Shown: in pieces, positions 18,802 through 30,927 of the stretch
How the letters are laid out: each line of letters opens with the position of its first letter
How positions within the stretch are numbered: the stretch's first letter is position 1
NCBI RefSeq assembly: GCF_900089835.1
Contig: NZ_OANU01000008.1
Location: 30,096-94,095 of the forward strand
Length of the DNA: 64,000 bases
From: Vibrio thalassae
GTDB lineage: Bacteria; Pseudomonadota; Gammaproteobacteria; Enterobacterales; Vibrionaceae
Direction: 5' to 3'
Notes under the pieces: generated by a model
The model's input: only the letters and a program-made list of their open reading frames with translations
Databases searched by the model: none
What the model was told of the DNA's origin: nothing
Made by a program: the position numbers and the translations under genes

Positions 18802-19149
18802 ATAAAAAACAACAAAAAAAATAAAACCCTTAAAATCATATGTTTAAATAAAAAAATAAAGAACCCTAAATAACTCAATTAAAATTAACTATGACAAAAA
18901 TCACAAAAACAATGTTTAAAAAGCCAATGTGATAGAGAAAATGTCGTAAATACCATCATTAGACTCAAAATTGTCTTATAAAATCGTGATATCAAACGTG
19001 ATTTTAGATTTAAAACAGTGTTTAATTCGCATTAAAAAAATAGTTGGTTCGATAAAAAAACAACCCAACATGGTGAATCTATCTATCAATGTTGTCGTTT
19101 GTACCCCCCTAAATTGTGATAGTCTGGATACACAACCCTAGTTCAGACA
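18802..19149. other. Very AT-rich intergenic region
   Basis: About 350 bases with long A and T runs and no gene. It separates the divergent KdgM-type and TraB/GumN genes. Nothing beyond low complexity is recognised; the AT-richness would suit H-NS binding, which is inference. Confidence 0.5.
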
Positions 19150-20058
19150 GTGGTGGATAAATTGCCTAGAGATATTCAGGCTCATACAGTGATAAATTAC
19201 TTGAGGCCCTCATTTACCGGTCTTTTGTTATTGGTTTCACTTTGTTCTAATGCAGAGCCATTGCTTTGGCAAGCAGATAAAGGGGAACAACGCCTCTATC
19301 TTATGGGAACAATTCATGTTGGGGATACTAAACTCGACCCATTTTCTAGAAAAGTGACAGAAGCTTTGAGCCAGGCAGATAGTCTGATCGTTGAAACGCG
19401 TTTAAATGAAAAAGTGCGTTTCCCACAAAAGCCACAACCAAGCGCTAAGCAAATGTTAGACGAGGAACACTTGGCAGCATTGATTGCAATCATCAAACAG
19501 GCTTCCCTAGTCCCAAGTACAATATTGAGTTTACCACCTTGGCAAGCAGCACTCACCTTACAGCAATGGCAATTCCAATCTCTTAACTACCAACCTGAGT
19601 TCAGCATTGATATGCAGTTTGTCCGTTGGGCAAACACTCATCAATTACCAATAGTGGGATTAGAGACCTTACAATTTCAAATCGATTTATTCGTCACTCA
19701 GCCTGATCATGGATTAGCTATGCTGAAACAAACGCTCCAAGAGTGGTCAGATAGTGAAGCAAGTATCCGATGCTTAGTCGAATCTTGGCGTATGGGAGAC
19801 ATAAAGAACCTCGAGGCAGTGTTAGCAACAGTGACCTATAATGAAGCTTTTTATCAATCATTTATCTTTGAGCGAAATGAGCGTTGGGTAAAAGTTTTAA
19901 GTCAAGACTACCCAGTCGGCACCTATTTTGTTGCAGTGGGAGCAATGCACCTTGTTGGTGAACACAGTGTCATTGAGTTACTTAGACAGCTAGGCTACGA
20001 CATTTCTCTGATGTCGACCCCAAGTAGAGCTCATTGCTCTACTTCATCTGACTCTTAG
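19150..20058 (+). CDS. TraB/GumN (TIKI-like) family protein
   Basis: 302 residues from a GTG at 19150; the exact start is uncertain. A hydrophobic segment (FTGLLLLVSLCSNA) suggests export or lipid-free secretion to the periplasm. Family motifs are clear: LYLMGTIHVGD near the start of the domain, VETRL, EFSIDMQFVRWA, GLETLQFQID, ERNERWVKVL, and GTYFVAVGAMHLVGEHSV near the end, where the two GxxH motifs are thought to form a metal site. The fold is related to TIKI metalloproteases, but the substrate of bacterial members is not known. It stands alone with a 300-base gap after it. Confidence 0.85.
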   Translation: MVDKLPRDIQAHTVINYLRPSFTGLLLLVSLCSNAEPLLWQADKGEQRLYLMGTIHVGDTKLDPFSRKVTEALSQADSLIVETRLNEKVRFPQKPQPSAKQMLDEEHLAALIAIIKQASLVPSTILSLPPWQAALTLQQWQFQSLNYQPEFSIDMQFVRWANTHQLPIVGLETLQFQIDLFVTQPDHGLAMLKQTLQEWSDSEASIRCLVESWRMGDIKNLEAVLATVTYNEAFYQSFIFERNERWVKVLSQDYPVGTYFVAVGAMHLVGEHSVIELLRQLGYDISLMSTPSRAHCSTSSDS

Positions 20059-20361
20059 GAAGCCTCTCTTATATTAATGAAAATCGTCATTGCTCTCGAC
20101 TAAAGGTGGTGCGTGTTATGGTTTGCGCGACAGTGAATACGTGACATCACATTTTAAGATCCGCCCTAACGTTAGCGCCGCATTATCTCGCCAATATCCG
20201 TCAAACAACTCAATACAGAAACTGCGTTTCAAACCTTTATCGTAATGATCGAGATCAACGTAGCCTATCTTAGCCCATCTTTTTTTCTTGCTATTCGATG
20301 AGCCTATACCATACTAAGTTTGCATTTAGAAGATCCTATCAGAAAAAATGGAGACGAAATC
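20059..20361. other. Gap before the small secreted protein gene
   Basis: About 300 bases without a gene. It must carry the promoter of the small protein gene. No repeat, strong hairpin or known operator was seen. Confidence 0.45.
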
Positions 20362-20544
20362 ATGAAAATAGCTATTTTTTTTGCAACTTTAGCTTTGTCA
20401 CTACCAATTACAGCGACAGCATCAAACCATAACGGATCAGGAAATGTGTTAGGGTACACCGTACAGTGCACTTTACCTGATGGCAACGTTGTGAGAACAC
20501 AGCAACTATACTGCCAATTAGCCAATGGTAGCGCTAGATACTAA
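20362..20544 (+). CDS. Small secreted protein, unrecognised
   Basis: 60 residues from the ATG at 20362, which has GGAGACGAAATC before it (GGAG about 8 bases upstream). The first 20 residues are a classic signal peptide (KIAIFFATLALSLPITATA). The mature peptide is only about 40 residues, with two cysteines (VQCTLPDG and LYCQLANG) that could form a disulfide in the periplasm. No family is recognised. A G7/C7 terminator follows 18 bases after the stop. Such small proteins are easily missed by annotation; the good start, signal peptide and terminator together support it as real. Confidence 0.7.
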   Translation: MKIAIFFATLALSLPITATASNHNGSGNVLGYTVQCTLPDGNVVRTQQLYCQLANGSARY

Positions 20545-20561
20545 TAGCGATGAGTAGGCAA

Positions 20562-20586
20562 GGGGGGGTAGTTACCCCCCCTTTTT
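20562..20586 (+). terminator. G7/C7 terminator overlapping the end of cueR
   Basis: GGGGGGGTA pairs with TACCCCCCC around a two-base GT and is followed by five Ts. It terminates the small-protein transcript. The last codons of cueR on the other strand (Gly-Gly-stop) form the right arm. Confidence 0.85.
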
Positions 20587-20964
20587 CAACTTATTTATGA
20601 TAGGGCAATAACTTTGCTCGTTACCTGGACATGCCTTTATCCACTCAGCCAGCCTTTTCTCAACCTTTTTCAACGCCTCAATCTGGTTTTGAACATCTAG
20701 CAGTTTGTCTGATGCAAATTGTCGAACGCTTTCACTCCTTCTGTGAGTATCTTTTTCCAGCGATAACAAATACTGACATTCATCGAGAGAAAAGCCTGCC
20801 TTCCTTGCGTTGGAAATAAAACTTAGCTCACGTACATGCTCATCCGTGTAAAAGCGGTAACCATTAATTGTTCGCTTTGGCGGGGAGATAATTTGCCGTT
20901 CCTCATAAAAGCGGATTGTTTTGGTCGTTAATCCTGTAATTTCTGAAACCTGACCTATCTTCAC
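20572..20964 (-). CDS. cueR: Cu(I)-responsive MerR-family regulator CueR
   Basis: 130 residues from GTG at 20964. That codon has GGGGGA about 7 bases upstream, whereas the GTG at 20970 is too close to it. The N-terminal winged helix reads IGQVSEITGLTTKTIRFYEERQII...GYRFYT. A dimerisation helix follows. The metal loop ACPGNEQSYCPII has the two cysteines spaced as in E. coli CueR (CPGDDSADCPII), and position 77 region has Ser, as expected for monovalent metal sensors. It should activate copA through the operator at 13396-13426, 7 kb away. It lies 25 bases after a lipoprotein gene and may share its transcript. Confidence 0.92.
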   Translation of the reverse strand: MKIGQVSEITGLTTKTIRFYEERQIISPPKRTINGYRFYTDEHVRELSFISNARKAGFSLDECQYLLSLEKDTHRRSESVRQFASDKLLDVQNQIEALKKVEKRLAEWIKACPGNEQSYCPIINKLKKGG

Positions 20965-20989
20965 TTCCACTCCCCCGAGCTATCACTCG

Positions 20990-21778
20990 TTATAGCGAGA
21001 GCACCCAACCCAAGACTTGTTGGCGCTCTTCTTTAGATCCGGTATTGTACCAATATTGCATCATTTGTGCAGGTTGTGATGTAAATGTCTCTTCAGCATT
21101 ACCATTTTTACGATTTTGCACCGCCCAATCAATAAACTTCTCTCGATCTTGATCGGTACTTCTTTCATACCAATACTGAATCATTTCTAATGATTTTGAT
21201 GTTGATTGATTGTCGTTGACGATAACACGTGACGCTAATATACCCGTATTTTGGGTTTGGGATTCCATTTCATTACGTAGCGCTTTCATATAGCCCGACG
21301 CAATGGTAAAGGTAACTTCATAACGACTGTTAGTTATCAATTCAAATTCGAAGTCGCCCCTATCGATACTATCGACCGCTGCTTTGTCGATTGGGAAAGA
21401 AAAATATTGGGACGTTGTACAGTGCTCTGAGCATGTGCTTGTAGAGGGTTTAATAGGGATAAGATCAACGGTTCTACCTAAATATGAAGCTTTTTCAAAC
21501 TCGTTATACGATTTAAAATACGTTACCTCCATATTAACAAAACCAGCGAGCTCATTAGGTTGACTGTTTTTGCTATTTAGCACTACAACCACTTGTGATT
21601 TGACGATATCACCACCGTTACTAGAGATGGTTTCTGGTGTGTAGGTTTTACCAACTACACGAGTTTGCCCCCCTTTATAGTCCACTGTTTCTACAGACTG
21701 AGAAAAGTCGCTATCTGAATCAAGAGAGGAACACGCTCCTAACAACAACGAAATAACTACTACAAGACTTCTGAACAT
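20990..21778 (-). CDS. Lipoprotein of unknown function with duplicated C-terminal motif
   Basis: 262 residues from the ATG at 21778 (preceded by AAAGGAGAGAA, a strong ribosome binding site). Signal peptide and lipobox are MFRSLVVVISLLLGAC-SS. The middle is a beta-rich region with a cysteine pair (STCSEHCTTS). The C-terminus repeats a motif: MIQYWYERSTDQDREKFIDW and MMQYWYNTGSKEERQQVLGW, about 40 residues apart. The repeat recalls the end of DUF2057 (YccT-type) proteins from memory, but the rest does not match clearly. The gene is followed by cueR after 25 bases and preceded by the porin gene. No function is assigned. Confidence 0.7.
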   Translation of the reverse strand: MFRSLVVVISLLLGACSSLDSDSDFSQSVETVDYKGGQTRVVGKTYTPETISSNGGDIVKSQVVVVLNSKNSQPNELAGFVNMEVTYFKSYNEFEKASYLGRTVDLIPIKPSTSTCSEHCTTSQYFSFPIDKAAVDSIDRGDFEFELITNSRYEVTFTIASGYMKALRNEMESQTQNTGILASRVIVNDNQSTSKSLEMIQYWYERSTDQDREKFIDWAVQNRKNGNAEETFTSQPAQMMQYWYNTGSKEERQQVLGWVLSL

Positions 21779-21799
21779 ATTTCTCTCCTTTGACAAGAA

Positions 21800-21826
21800 G
21801 AGCATCAGCTAAAATAGCTAATGCTC
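21800..21826 (-). other. Hairpin between the porin gene and the lipoprotein gene
   Basis: GAGCAT and AGCT arms pair with AGCT and ATGCTC around AAAAT. It follows the porin stop codon by about 25 bases on the minus strand. The T-run after it is weak (CTTCTTG), so it may only partly terminate or may sit in the leader of the lipoprotein mRNA. Confidence 0.5.
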
Positions 21827-21851
21827 AATCTCATGATTATTTTTATAACGC

Positions 21852-23015
21852 TTAGAAACCGTACTCAAGACCCACGCGAGTCACGATATCTGAACGATTG
21901 TCCGTGCTATCCTTGATATTCGTTGTGCGTTGAGCAACACGTACATAAGGGACAAAACCGTTAACCACTGCCATCAACTGGCCAGAGATGGTGCTTTCTG
22001 CGTCATCCTGAGAAACTCCACCTTTTTTCGAGTCAAGGTTAGCAGCATAACCTAATTTAAATCCAATTGGACCATTCCAATATTGACCAATTACCGAATA
22101 TGAACCTTGGTCGTGAGTTACACCACTTTGTTTCAACTGCTCATTTTTATAAGCAGCGGCAAGCCCAAAGCCAGCTGGTAGAGCCGCCTCGAAACCAACA
22201 ATATACGCTAAAGTATCCGTATCAGCAGTGGTCGAAGCTTTAGTATAATAGGAGTCACCTGGATTATACACATCACCATTGTCATCAGTCCCTGCTTCTT
22301 GCGCAATTTGCCATGATTCAGGGGTGGTACTTCCTGGGCGTTTTCCAGTTTCAACGGCACCCATTAGTGTTATTTTTTCAAATGCGTAACGTGCATTCGC
22401 GCCAGCAAAATAAGCATCACGTGTCGCAGCGCCACCACCATTGGCGTTGTCATCACGACCGACTGAAGCTGCAAAAGTGAACCCACCAAACTTTGGTGAA
22501 TCATAACGTACTTGGTTCGATTGACGATCATAGTGAGCATTAATACCACCCCAGTCAAACACTGAGCCAAGACCTGGGTTTGAGAATGGCCAGTCAACGA
22601 TCTCGTAAAGTGGTGTTAATACACGACCAATTCGTACATTACCAAAGTCGCCAGATAAGCCGATGAAGGTATCACGGAAACCGAGCACACCACCAGAAAC
22701 TCCACCATGTGCCCAGTCCGTGTTATCAACATAACCAGACTCAATCTGCATAGTCACTCGAATACTATCTGTCATGTCACCAGACGCTCGAAAACCAATT
22801 CGAGATTCGTTTTCAATCGCAAAACCGGCACTGTCATCTTTGTTATCAGTAACGTTGTAATTCACCGCAGATATCGCGGCAACCCCATACACCTCAACAT
22901 CAAAATCAGAGTTGATACCAACTTGACCACCAGCCCCCTCATCAGCCATTGCTGAGAAGGATACCATTGACGCCACTGCTGCACCGATAAGAGTGCGTCT
23001 AAACATTTTTTCCAT
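21852..23015 (-). CDS. chiP: Chitoporin-like general porin (16-stranded type)
   Basis: 387 residues. AGGAG seven bases before the ATG at 23015 sets the start. After the signal peptide (TLIGAAVASMVSFSAMA) come the usual Gram-negative porin strands: FDVEVYGVAAISAV, RIGFRASGDMTDSIRVTMQIESGY, FIGLSGDFGNVRIGRVLTPLY, and terminal TRVGLEYGF. The loop after VLTPLYEIVDWPFSNPG resembles the chitooligosaccharide channel loop of Vibrio ChiP, as recalled. As I remember, a chitoporin gene also lies beside ligA in V. cholerae. The substrate call is therefore moderate; OmpU-type general porin is the alternative. A long upstream region with a perfect dyad suggests regulation. Confidence 0.75.
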   Translation of the reverse strand: MEKMFRRTLIGAAVASMVSFSAMADEGAGGQVGINSDFDVEVYGVAAISAVNYNVTDNKDDSAGFAIENESRIGFRASGDMTDSIRVTMQIESGYVDNTDWAHGGVSGGVLGFRDTFIGLSGDFGNVRIGRVLTPLYEIVDWPFSNPGLGSVFDWGGINAHYDRQSNQVRYDSPKFGGFTFAASVGRDDNANGGGAATRDAYFAGANARYAFEKITLMGAVETGKRPGSTTPESWQIAQEAGTDDNGDVYNPGDSYYTKASTTADTDTLAYIVGFEAALPAGFGLAAAYKNEQLKQSGVTHDQGSYSVIGQYWNGPIGFKLGYAANLDSKKGGVSQDDAESTISGQLMAVVNGFVPYVRVAQRTTNIKDSTDNRSDIVTRVGLEYGF

Positions 23016-23101
23016 GGAATAACTCCTAAAAATGGATATAGCTGTTTTTTATATTTAACCCTTAAGTTGGCCGCCGAAGGGTGAAATACTTCCTTATTTA
23101 T

Positions 23102-23122
23102 TTAACCAAATAGACTGGTTAA
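23102..23122. repeat. Perfect 7-bp dyad, candidate operator
   Basis: TTAACCA (23102-23108) and TGGTTAA (23116-23122) with a 7-base spacer. It lies upstream of the porin gene and does not match CRP, PurR, MetJ or NagC sites known to me. Confidence 0.45.
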
Positions 23123-23450
23123 TTTTCCTGTCTACACCTTGTGTATCCATACCCACAAGACTAACTTCGCGGAGAAAATTATCAATTTCAAAATCAATTA
23201 CGTTAAGAAAAATATGACGCACAACAAACTTTCATCATGCTTATTGATGAAGATCTTATTTTTTAATCAGAGCAAGAATAAAATGCTTTACATCGTTAAT
23301 TTTCAATAACTTAAAAATTAACGACATTCAGAATTAGTGATGTAGCTCGCATGACTTTTTTATTTAAAGAAATTAAATAAAAAAGTGCTTTTTAGAAAGT
23401 TGCTTTTACTATCCACCGTACATTCAACTTCTAATTTGAACTTACTCGCA

Positions 23451-23479
23451 AAAAAAGAGCCCCATATAGGAGCTCTTTT
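23451..23479 (-). terminator. Rho-independent terminator of ligA
   Basis: On the minus strand AAAAGAGCTCC pairs with GGGGCTCTTTT (one G-T pair) around TATAT, followed by a T-run. It lies 17 bases after the ligA stop. Confidence 0.87.
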
Positions 23480-23495
23480 AAGATTCGACAGACAG

Positions 23496-26551
<3,056 letters not shown>

Positions 26552-26734
26552 TGTTTGCTCTCAACGTTAAAAAATAGTCCTTAAAGAGGTGAACACACCT
26601 CAACTCGCTCTACTTTACCAAAACTCTATAGACTATTAGAACACCTTAGTATAAGAAGTTTGTGATTTCCTTAAGTCTTTTTTGATATAGTCGCTAAGAA
26701 TCAACTGTAGCAAATGGTAAAAAGGAAACATATT

Positions 26735-27472
26735 TTGAACAAAGCCAAGACCGGATTCGGTTACTTTCATCAAGGTTTTCAAATCGCCTTTACTCCCGGC
26801 ATACGTCGTTATGTGTTGCTTCCATTACTCGCTAACATCGTGTTAGTTGGTTCAGCCATGTATTACCTTTTCTCCCATCTAAATGTCTGGATTGAAGGCT
26901 GGCTAGGCTACTTGCCTGAGTTTTTGTCTTGGCTTAGCTACGTTCTTTGGCCTTTGCTAGCGTTGACAATACTCGCGACTTTTTCTTACTTCTTTAGTAC
27001 GTTGGCCAATTTTATTGCAGCGCCGTTTAACGGACTATTGGCCGAAAAAGTAGAAGAAATGCTGACAGGCCAAAAGGTATCAGAAGAAGGGCTAATGAGT
27101 GTAGTCAAGGATGTACCTAGAATCATGGCTCGTGAATGGCGTAAGCTAATGTACACCCTACCCAAGGCTATTGGCTTATTTCTGCTATTATTGATTCCCG
27201 CACTTGGTCAAACTATAGGACCATTCCTTTGGTTTATTTTTACCGCTTGGATGCTCGCAATACAATACTGCGATTATCCTTTTGATAACCACAAAATACC
27301 CTTCAACGATATGCGTATGTCGATGAAACAAAAACAGGGAAAAGCATACAGTTTTGGCATGCTAGTTTCGGTCTTTACCACAATACCAATACTGAATCTG
27401 TTCATTGTACCTGTATCGGTATGCGGCGCTACCGCGATGTGGGTACAAGAATTCAAACCGCAATACCAGTAA
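26735..27472 (+). CDS. cysZ: Sulfate transporter CysZ
   Basis: 245 residues from the TTG at 26735, which has AAAGGAAA about 9 bases upstream; an in-frame ATG at 26714 lacks such a site. The protein is membrane-embedded with conserved PGIRRYVLLPLLANI, FSTLANFIAAPFNGLLAEK, DVPRIMAREWRKL, WMLAIQYCDYPFDNH and FIVPVSVCGATAMW. CysZ imports sulfate for cysteine synthesis. As in other enterobacteria and vibrios, it is divergent from zipA. Confidence 0.94.
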   Translation: MNKAKTGFGYFHQGFQIAFTPGIRRYVLLPLLANIVLVGSAMYYLFSHLNVWIEGWLGYLPEFLSWLSYVLWPLLALTILATFSYFFSTLANFIAAPFNGLLAEKVEEMLTGQKVSEEGLMSVVKDVPRIMAREWRKLMYTLPKAIGLFLLLLIPALGQTIGPFLWFIFTAWMLAIQYCDYPFDNHKIPFNDMRMSMKQKQGKAYSFGMLVSVFTTIPILNLFIVPVSVCGATAMWVQEFKPQYQ

Positions 27473-27516
27473 GTATTGCAGTGTCACTAGACCAAGAGCA
27501 TTAAAGTTATCCTGAT

Positions 27517-27549
27517 GTAGAGACCGTATCTTATCAATACGATCTCTAC
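27517..27549. terminator. Hairpin between convergent cysZ and ybeL
   Basis: GTAGAGA and CGTAT arms pair with ATACG and TCTCTAC, with one mismatch and a 7-base loop. T-runs are poor on both sides, so termination strength is uncertain. Confidence 0.5.
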
Positions 27550-27567
27550 GTTCGCTCTAACGCGACG

Positions 27568-28038
27568 TTATGGTTTTAGTGGCTGACGACTAAAGGTTTT
27601 ATGGCCACATTTGGTGCAAGGAGAAATGGTCGTAGGATGGTTATATTCTGTTTTGTGTCCGCACTGCTCACACACTAAGTTACCTAAACCTATCATTTCA
27701 CCAGAGGAATAGACGCCTTGGTGTTCGAGGTCTTGAAACAGCTCAACCCACTCCACTTTTGTTTTATCGGTAATATCAAGTAGTCCTTGCCAAATTGAAT
27801 TGGCAATCATCAGATAAAATGGGCCACTTTTACTCTCTTCATAATTTTCAGCAAATTCCTTTAAATCTGATTTGACGTAAGCAGAGATTAATGCCATTTC
27901 GTCTTTAGTCATATCGTTGGCAGCCTCAACCACTTGCCCCGACTTTTCAAGTACATGCTGTAGCTCTTCAGGACTGTGTTTAAGGTTGTCCACCACATCT
28001 TCAATCATTTCTTCATAACTGGCTTTACGCTTAGGCAT
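27568..28038 (-). CDS. ybeL: YbeL-type zinc-ribbon protein (DUF1451)
   Basis: 156 residues from the ATG at 28038, preceded by AGGGGGA. The helical part reads VVDNLKHSPEELQHVLEKSG...DEMALISAYVKSDLKEFAENYEE. The conserved core is WQGLLDITDKTKVEWVELFQDLEHQGVYSSGEMIGLGNLVCEQCG. A C-terminal zinc ribbon (CEQCG and CTKCG) closes the protein. E. coli YbeL shows the same arrangement and also lies beside leuS. Function is unknown; the zinc ribbon suggests nucleic-acid or protein binding. It is divergent from leuS. Confidence 0.9.
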   Translation of the reverse strand: MPKRKASYEEMIEDVVDNLKHSPEELQHVLEKSGQVVEAANDMTKDEMALISAYVKSDLKEFAENYEESKSGPFYLMIANSIWQGLLDITDKTKVEWVELFQDLEHQGVYSSGEMIGLGNLVCEQCGHKTEYNHPTTISPCTKCGHKTFSRQPLKP

Positions 28039-28220
28039 ACATCCCCCTATATTCACCAAAGTAGCAGAACGAGTAGTAATAACCGTTAAGTACACCGTGT
28101 CATCCCCGACGAAGGGGATATTGACTATTGTTGACCGAGCTTCCTTTAGGTATTCTATGACGATCTAATAGTTTCTGTGGTAACAGAAATCACAAATTCC
28201 ATGATAACCGGAAATCATCG

Positions 28221-30794
28221 ATGCAAGAACAATATAACCCGCAAGATATTGAACGTGATGTTCAACAGCACTGGGACAACAATAAAACTTTTGTTGTAAG
28301 TGAAGACCCAAATAAAGAAAAATTCTACTGTCTGTCTATGTTCCCTTACCCAAGTGGACGACTGCATATGGGTCACGTGCGTAACTACACTATCGGTGAT
28401 GTGGTCTCTCGTTTCCAACGTCTACAAGGCAAAAACGTAATGCAACCAATTGGTTGGGATGCTTTTGGTTTGCCTGCTGAAAACGCTGCAGTGAAAAACA
28501 ACACCGCACCTGCTCCATGGACTTATGAAAATATTGAGTATATGAAAAACCAGCTTAAATTGCTCGGTTTTGGCTACGATTGGAATCGTGAGTTCGCAAC
28601 ATGTACTCCAGAGTACTACCGTTGGGAGCAAGAATTCTTCACCAAGCTCTACGAAAAAGGCTTGGTGTACAAAAAAACATCATCTGTTAACTGGTGTCCT
28701 AACGACCAAACTGTTCTAGCGAATGAGCAAGTTGAAGATGGCTGCTGCTGGCGCTGTGATACTCCAGTAGAGCAAAAAGAAATCCCTCAGTGGTTCATCA
28801 AAATTACCGCTTATGCTCAAGAGCTTTTAGACGATCTAGATAATCTTGATGGTTGGCCTGAAATGGTAAAAACCATGCAGCGCAACTGGATTGGACGCTC
28901 TGAAGGTGTCGAGCTTAAGTTTGAAGTGCAAGGCCACCAAGACCTAGAAGTGTATACAACTCGTCCAGATACTCTAATGGGTGTTACTTATGTGGGTATC
29001 GCAGCAGGTCACCCATTGGCAACGGCTGCCGCTACAAACAATCCAGAGTTAGCTGCATTTATCGATGAATGTAAGAATAACAAGGTTGCCGAAGCTGAAT
29101 TGGCAACGATGGAAAAGAAAGGGATGGCAACAGGCCTAACTGCAATTCACCCATTAAATGGTCGTGAAGTACCAGTGTTTGTCGCTAACTTCGTCTTAAT
29201 GGACTACGGTACAGGCGCTGTTATGGCGGTACCGGGTCATGATCAGCGTGACTACGAGTTTGCCACTAAGTACAACCTAGACATCCTTCCTGTGATCAAA
29301 CCTGTTGACGATAGCGAGCTTGATATTTCACAAGCGGCTTACACGGAGAAAGGTGTTCTATTTAACTCAGGTGAATTTGACGGACTCGAGTTCCAAGCGG
29401 CATTCGATGCCATTTCTGCCAAGCTAGAAGCCGAAGGTAAAGGACACAAAACCGTCAACTTCCGTCTACGTGACTGGGGCGTATCTCGTCAACGTTATTG
29501 GGGTGCACCAATCCCGATGGTCACGACTGAAGATGGCCAAGTTCATCCAGTTCCAGCAGAGCAACTTCCTGTGATCCTTCCAGAAGATGTGGTGATGGAT
29601 GGCGTAACTAGCCCAATCAAAGCAGATAAAGAGTGGGCAAAAACGACGTTCAACGGCGAACCTGCACTACGTGAAACAGACACCTTTGACACCTTTATGG
29701 AGTCATCTTGGTATTATGCGCGTTACTGCTCTCCGCAAGCTGACGACATTTTGGACCCAGAAAAAGCGAACTATTGGTTACCAGTAGACCAATATATCGG
29801 TGGTATCGAGCACGCATGTATGCACTTACTGTACTCTCGTTTCTTCCACAAATTGCTTCGCGATGCTGGTTATGTCACCTCAGACGAACCATTCAAGAAA
29901 CTACTTTGCCAAGGTATGGTGCTTGCTGACGCCTTCTACCATACTAATGAAAAAGGTACAAAAGAGTGGATTGCACCTACTGATGTAAAAGTTGAACGTG
30001 ACGGTAAAGGCCGCATTACTTCAGCAACAGACAATCAAGGTCGTGACGTAGAGCACTCGGGCATGATCAAAATGTCGAAGTCTAAGAATAACGGTATTGA
30101 CCCGCAAGAGATGGTCGACAAATACGGTGCTGACACCGTACGTCTATTTATGATGTTCGCATCACCAGCCGACATGACGCTAGAGTGGCAAGAGTCTGGT
30201 GTAGAAGGTGCTAACCGTTTCCTTAAGCGTGTTTGGAAGCTTGTAAAAGAGCATACAGAAAAAGGCACTGCAGAGGCTGTCGATGTTTCAGCTCTCTCTA
30301 CCGATCAGAAAGCTCTGCGCCGTGATGTTCATAAGACTATTGCCAAAGTAACGGATGATATTGATCGTCGTCAGACGTTTAACACAGCAATTGCTGCCAT
30401 TATGGAACTAATGAACAAGCTTGCGAAAGCGCCTCAAGATAACGCTCAAGATCGTGCCATTTTAGATGAAGCACTAAATGCTGTCGTTGCTATGCTTTAC
30501 CCAATTACTCCACACATCTGTTTTGAGATGTGGGCAGCGTTAGGCAATGCAGATATAGATAACGCCGTTTGGCCAACATTTGATGAGAAAGCGCTTGTTG
30601 AAGACGAAAAACTCATCGTTGTTCAAGTCAACGGTAAGCTTCGCGCTAAATTGACTGTGGCCGCTGACGCTACGAAAGAGCAAGTTGAAGAGCTTGGTCT
30701 AAACGATGAGAACGTAACGAAATTCATTGACGGAAAAACCATCCGTAAAGTGATTTACGTACCTGGTAAGCTACTGAATATTGTAGCTAATTAA
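28221..30794 (+). CDS. leuS: Leucyl-tRNA synthetase LeuS
   Basis: 857 residues, class Ia synthetase. HIGH-type motif HMGH is in [16 protein letters not shown] and KMSKS is in [11 protein letters not shown]. The CP1 editing domain includes [13 protein letters not shown] and the conserved Asp in [16 protein letters not shown] zinc-binding insertion ([21 protein letters not shown]) is visible. It charges tRNA-Leu and removes mischarged residues. It begins the leuS-lptE-holA region, but a strong terminator follows it. Confidence 0.97.
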   Translation: MQEQYNPQDIERDVQQHWDNNKTFVVSEDPNKEKFYCLSMFPYPSGRLHMGHVRNYTIGDVVSRFQRLQGKNVMQPIGWDAFGLPAENAAVKNNTAPAPWTYENIEYMKNQLKLLGFGYDWNREFATCTPEYYRWEQEFFTKLYEKGLVYKKTSSVNWCPNDQTVLANEQVEDGCCWRCDTPVEQKEIPQWFIKITAYAQELLDDLDNLDGWPEMVKTMQRNWIGRSEGVELKFEVQGHQDLEVYTTRPDTLMGVTYVGIAAGHPLATAAATNNPELAAFIDECKNNKVAEAELATMEKKGMATGLTAIHPLNGREVPVFVANFVLMDYGTGAVMAVPGHDQRDYEFATKYNLDILPVIKPVDDSELDISQAAYTEKGVLFNSGEFDGLEFQAAFDAISAKLEAEGKGHKTVNFRLRDWGVSRQRYWGAPIPMVTTEDGQVHPVPAEQLPVILPEDVVMDGVTSPIKADKEWAKTTFNGEPALRETDTFDTFMESSWYYARYCSPQADDILDPEKANYWLPVDQYIGGIEHACMHLLYSRFFHKLLRDAGYVTSDEPFKKLLCQGMVLADAFYHTNEKGTKEWIAPTDVKVERDGKGRITSATDNQGRDVEHSGMIKMSKSKNNGIDPQEMVDKYGADTVRLFMMFASPADMTLEWQESGVEGANRFLKRVWKLVKEHTEKGTAEAVDVSALSTDQKALRRDVHKTIAKVTDDIDRRQTFNTAIAAIMELMNKLAKAPQDNAQDRAILDEALNAVVAMLYPITPHICFEMWAALGNADIDNAVWPTFDEKALVEDEKLIVVQVNGKLRAKLTVAADATKEQVEELGLNDENVTKFIDGKTIRKVIYVPGKLLNIVAN

Positions 30795-30815
30795 TGCCGT
30801 TCTCTTTATGATATT

Positions 30816-30848
30816 AAGAGTCGCGAAGGAGACTTCGCGACTCTTTTA
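30816..30848 (+). terminator. Strong terminator after leuS
   Basis: A 13-bp perfect stem, AAGAGTCGCGAAG with CTTCGCGACTCTT, closes a GAGA tetraloop and is followed by Ts. The lptE promoter must lie after it or transcription reads through. Confidence 0.9.
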
Positions 30849-30927
30849 CAACCTAGCAAAAGTTTTATTTAAGTTTCCCGAATCACTGGAACTCACATAA
30901 GCCTTTTTAACAGAGTCTGCGATCACT

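Larger units (their letters stand above)
23016..23495. promoter_or_regulatory. Upstream control region of the chitoporin-like gene
   Basis: 480 AT-rich bases without a gene. It includes the ligA terminator (23451-23479). At 23102-23122 there is a perfect inverted repeat, TTAACCA and TGGTTAA separated by seven bases, about 90 bases before the porin start codon. This could be an operator, but the regulator is not recognised. Confidence 0.5.

Noticed and set aside
20059..20361. Integron attC-like site (CCTAACGTTAG near 20165)
   Set aside because: No paired second core site, no cassette array and no integrase nearby.
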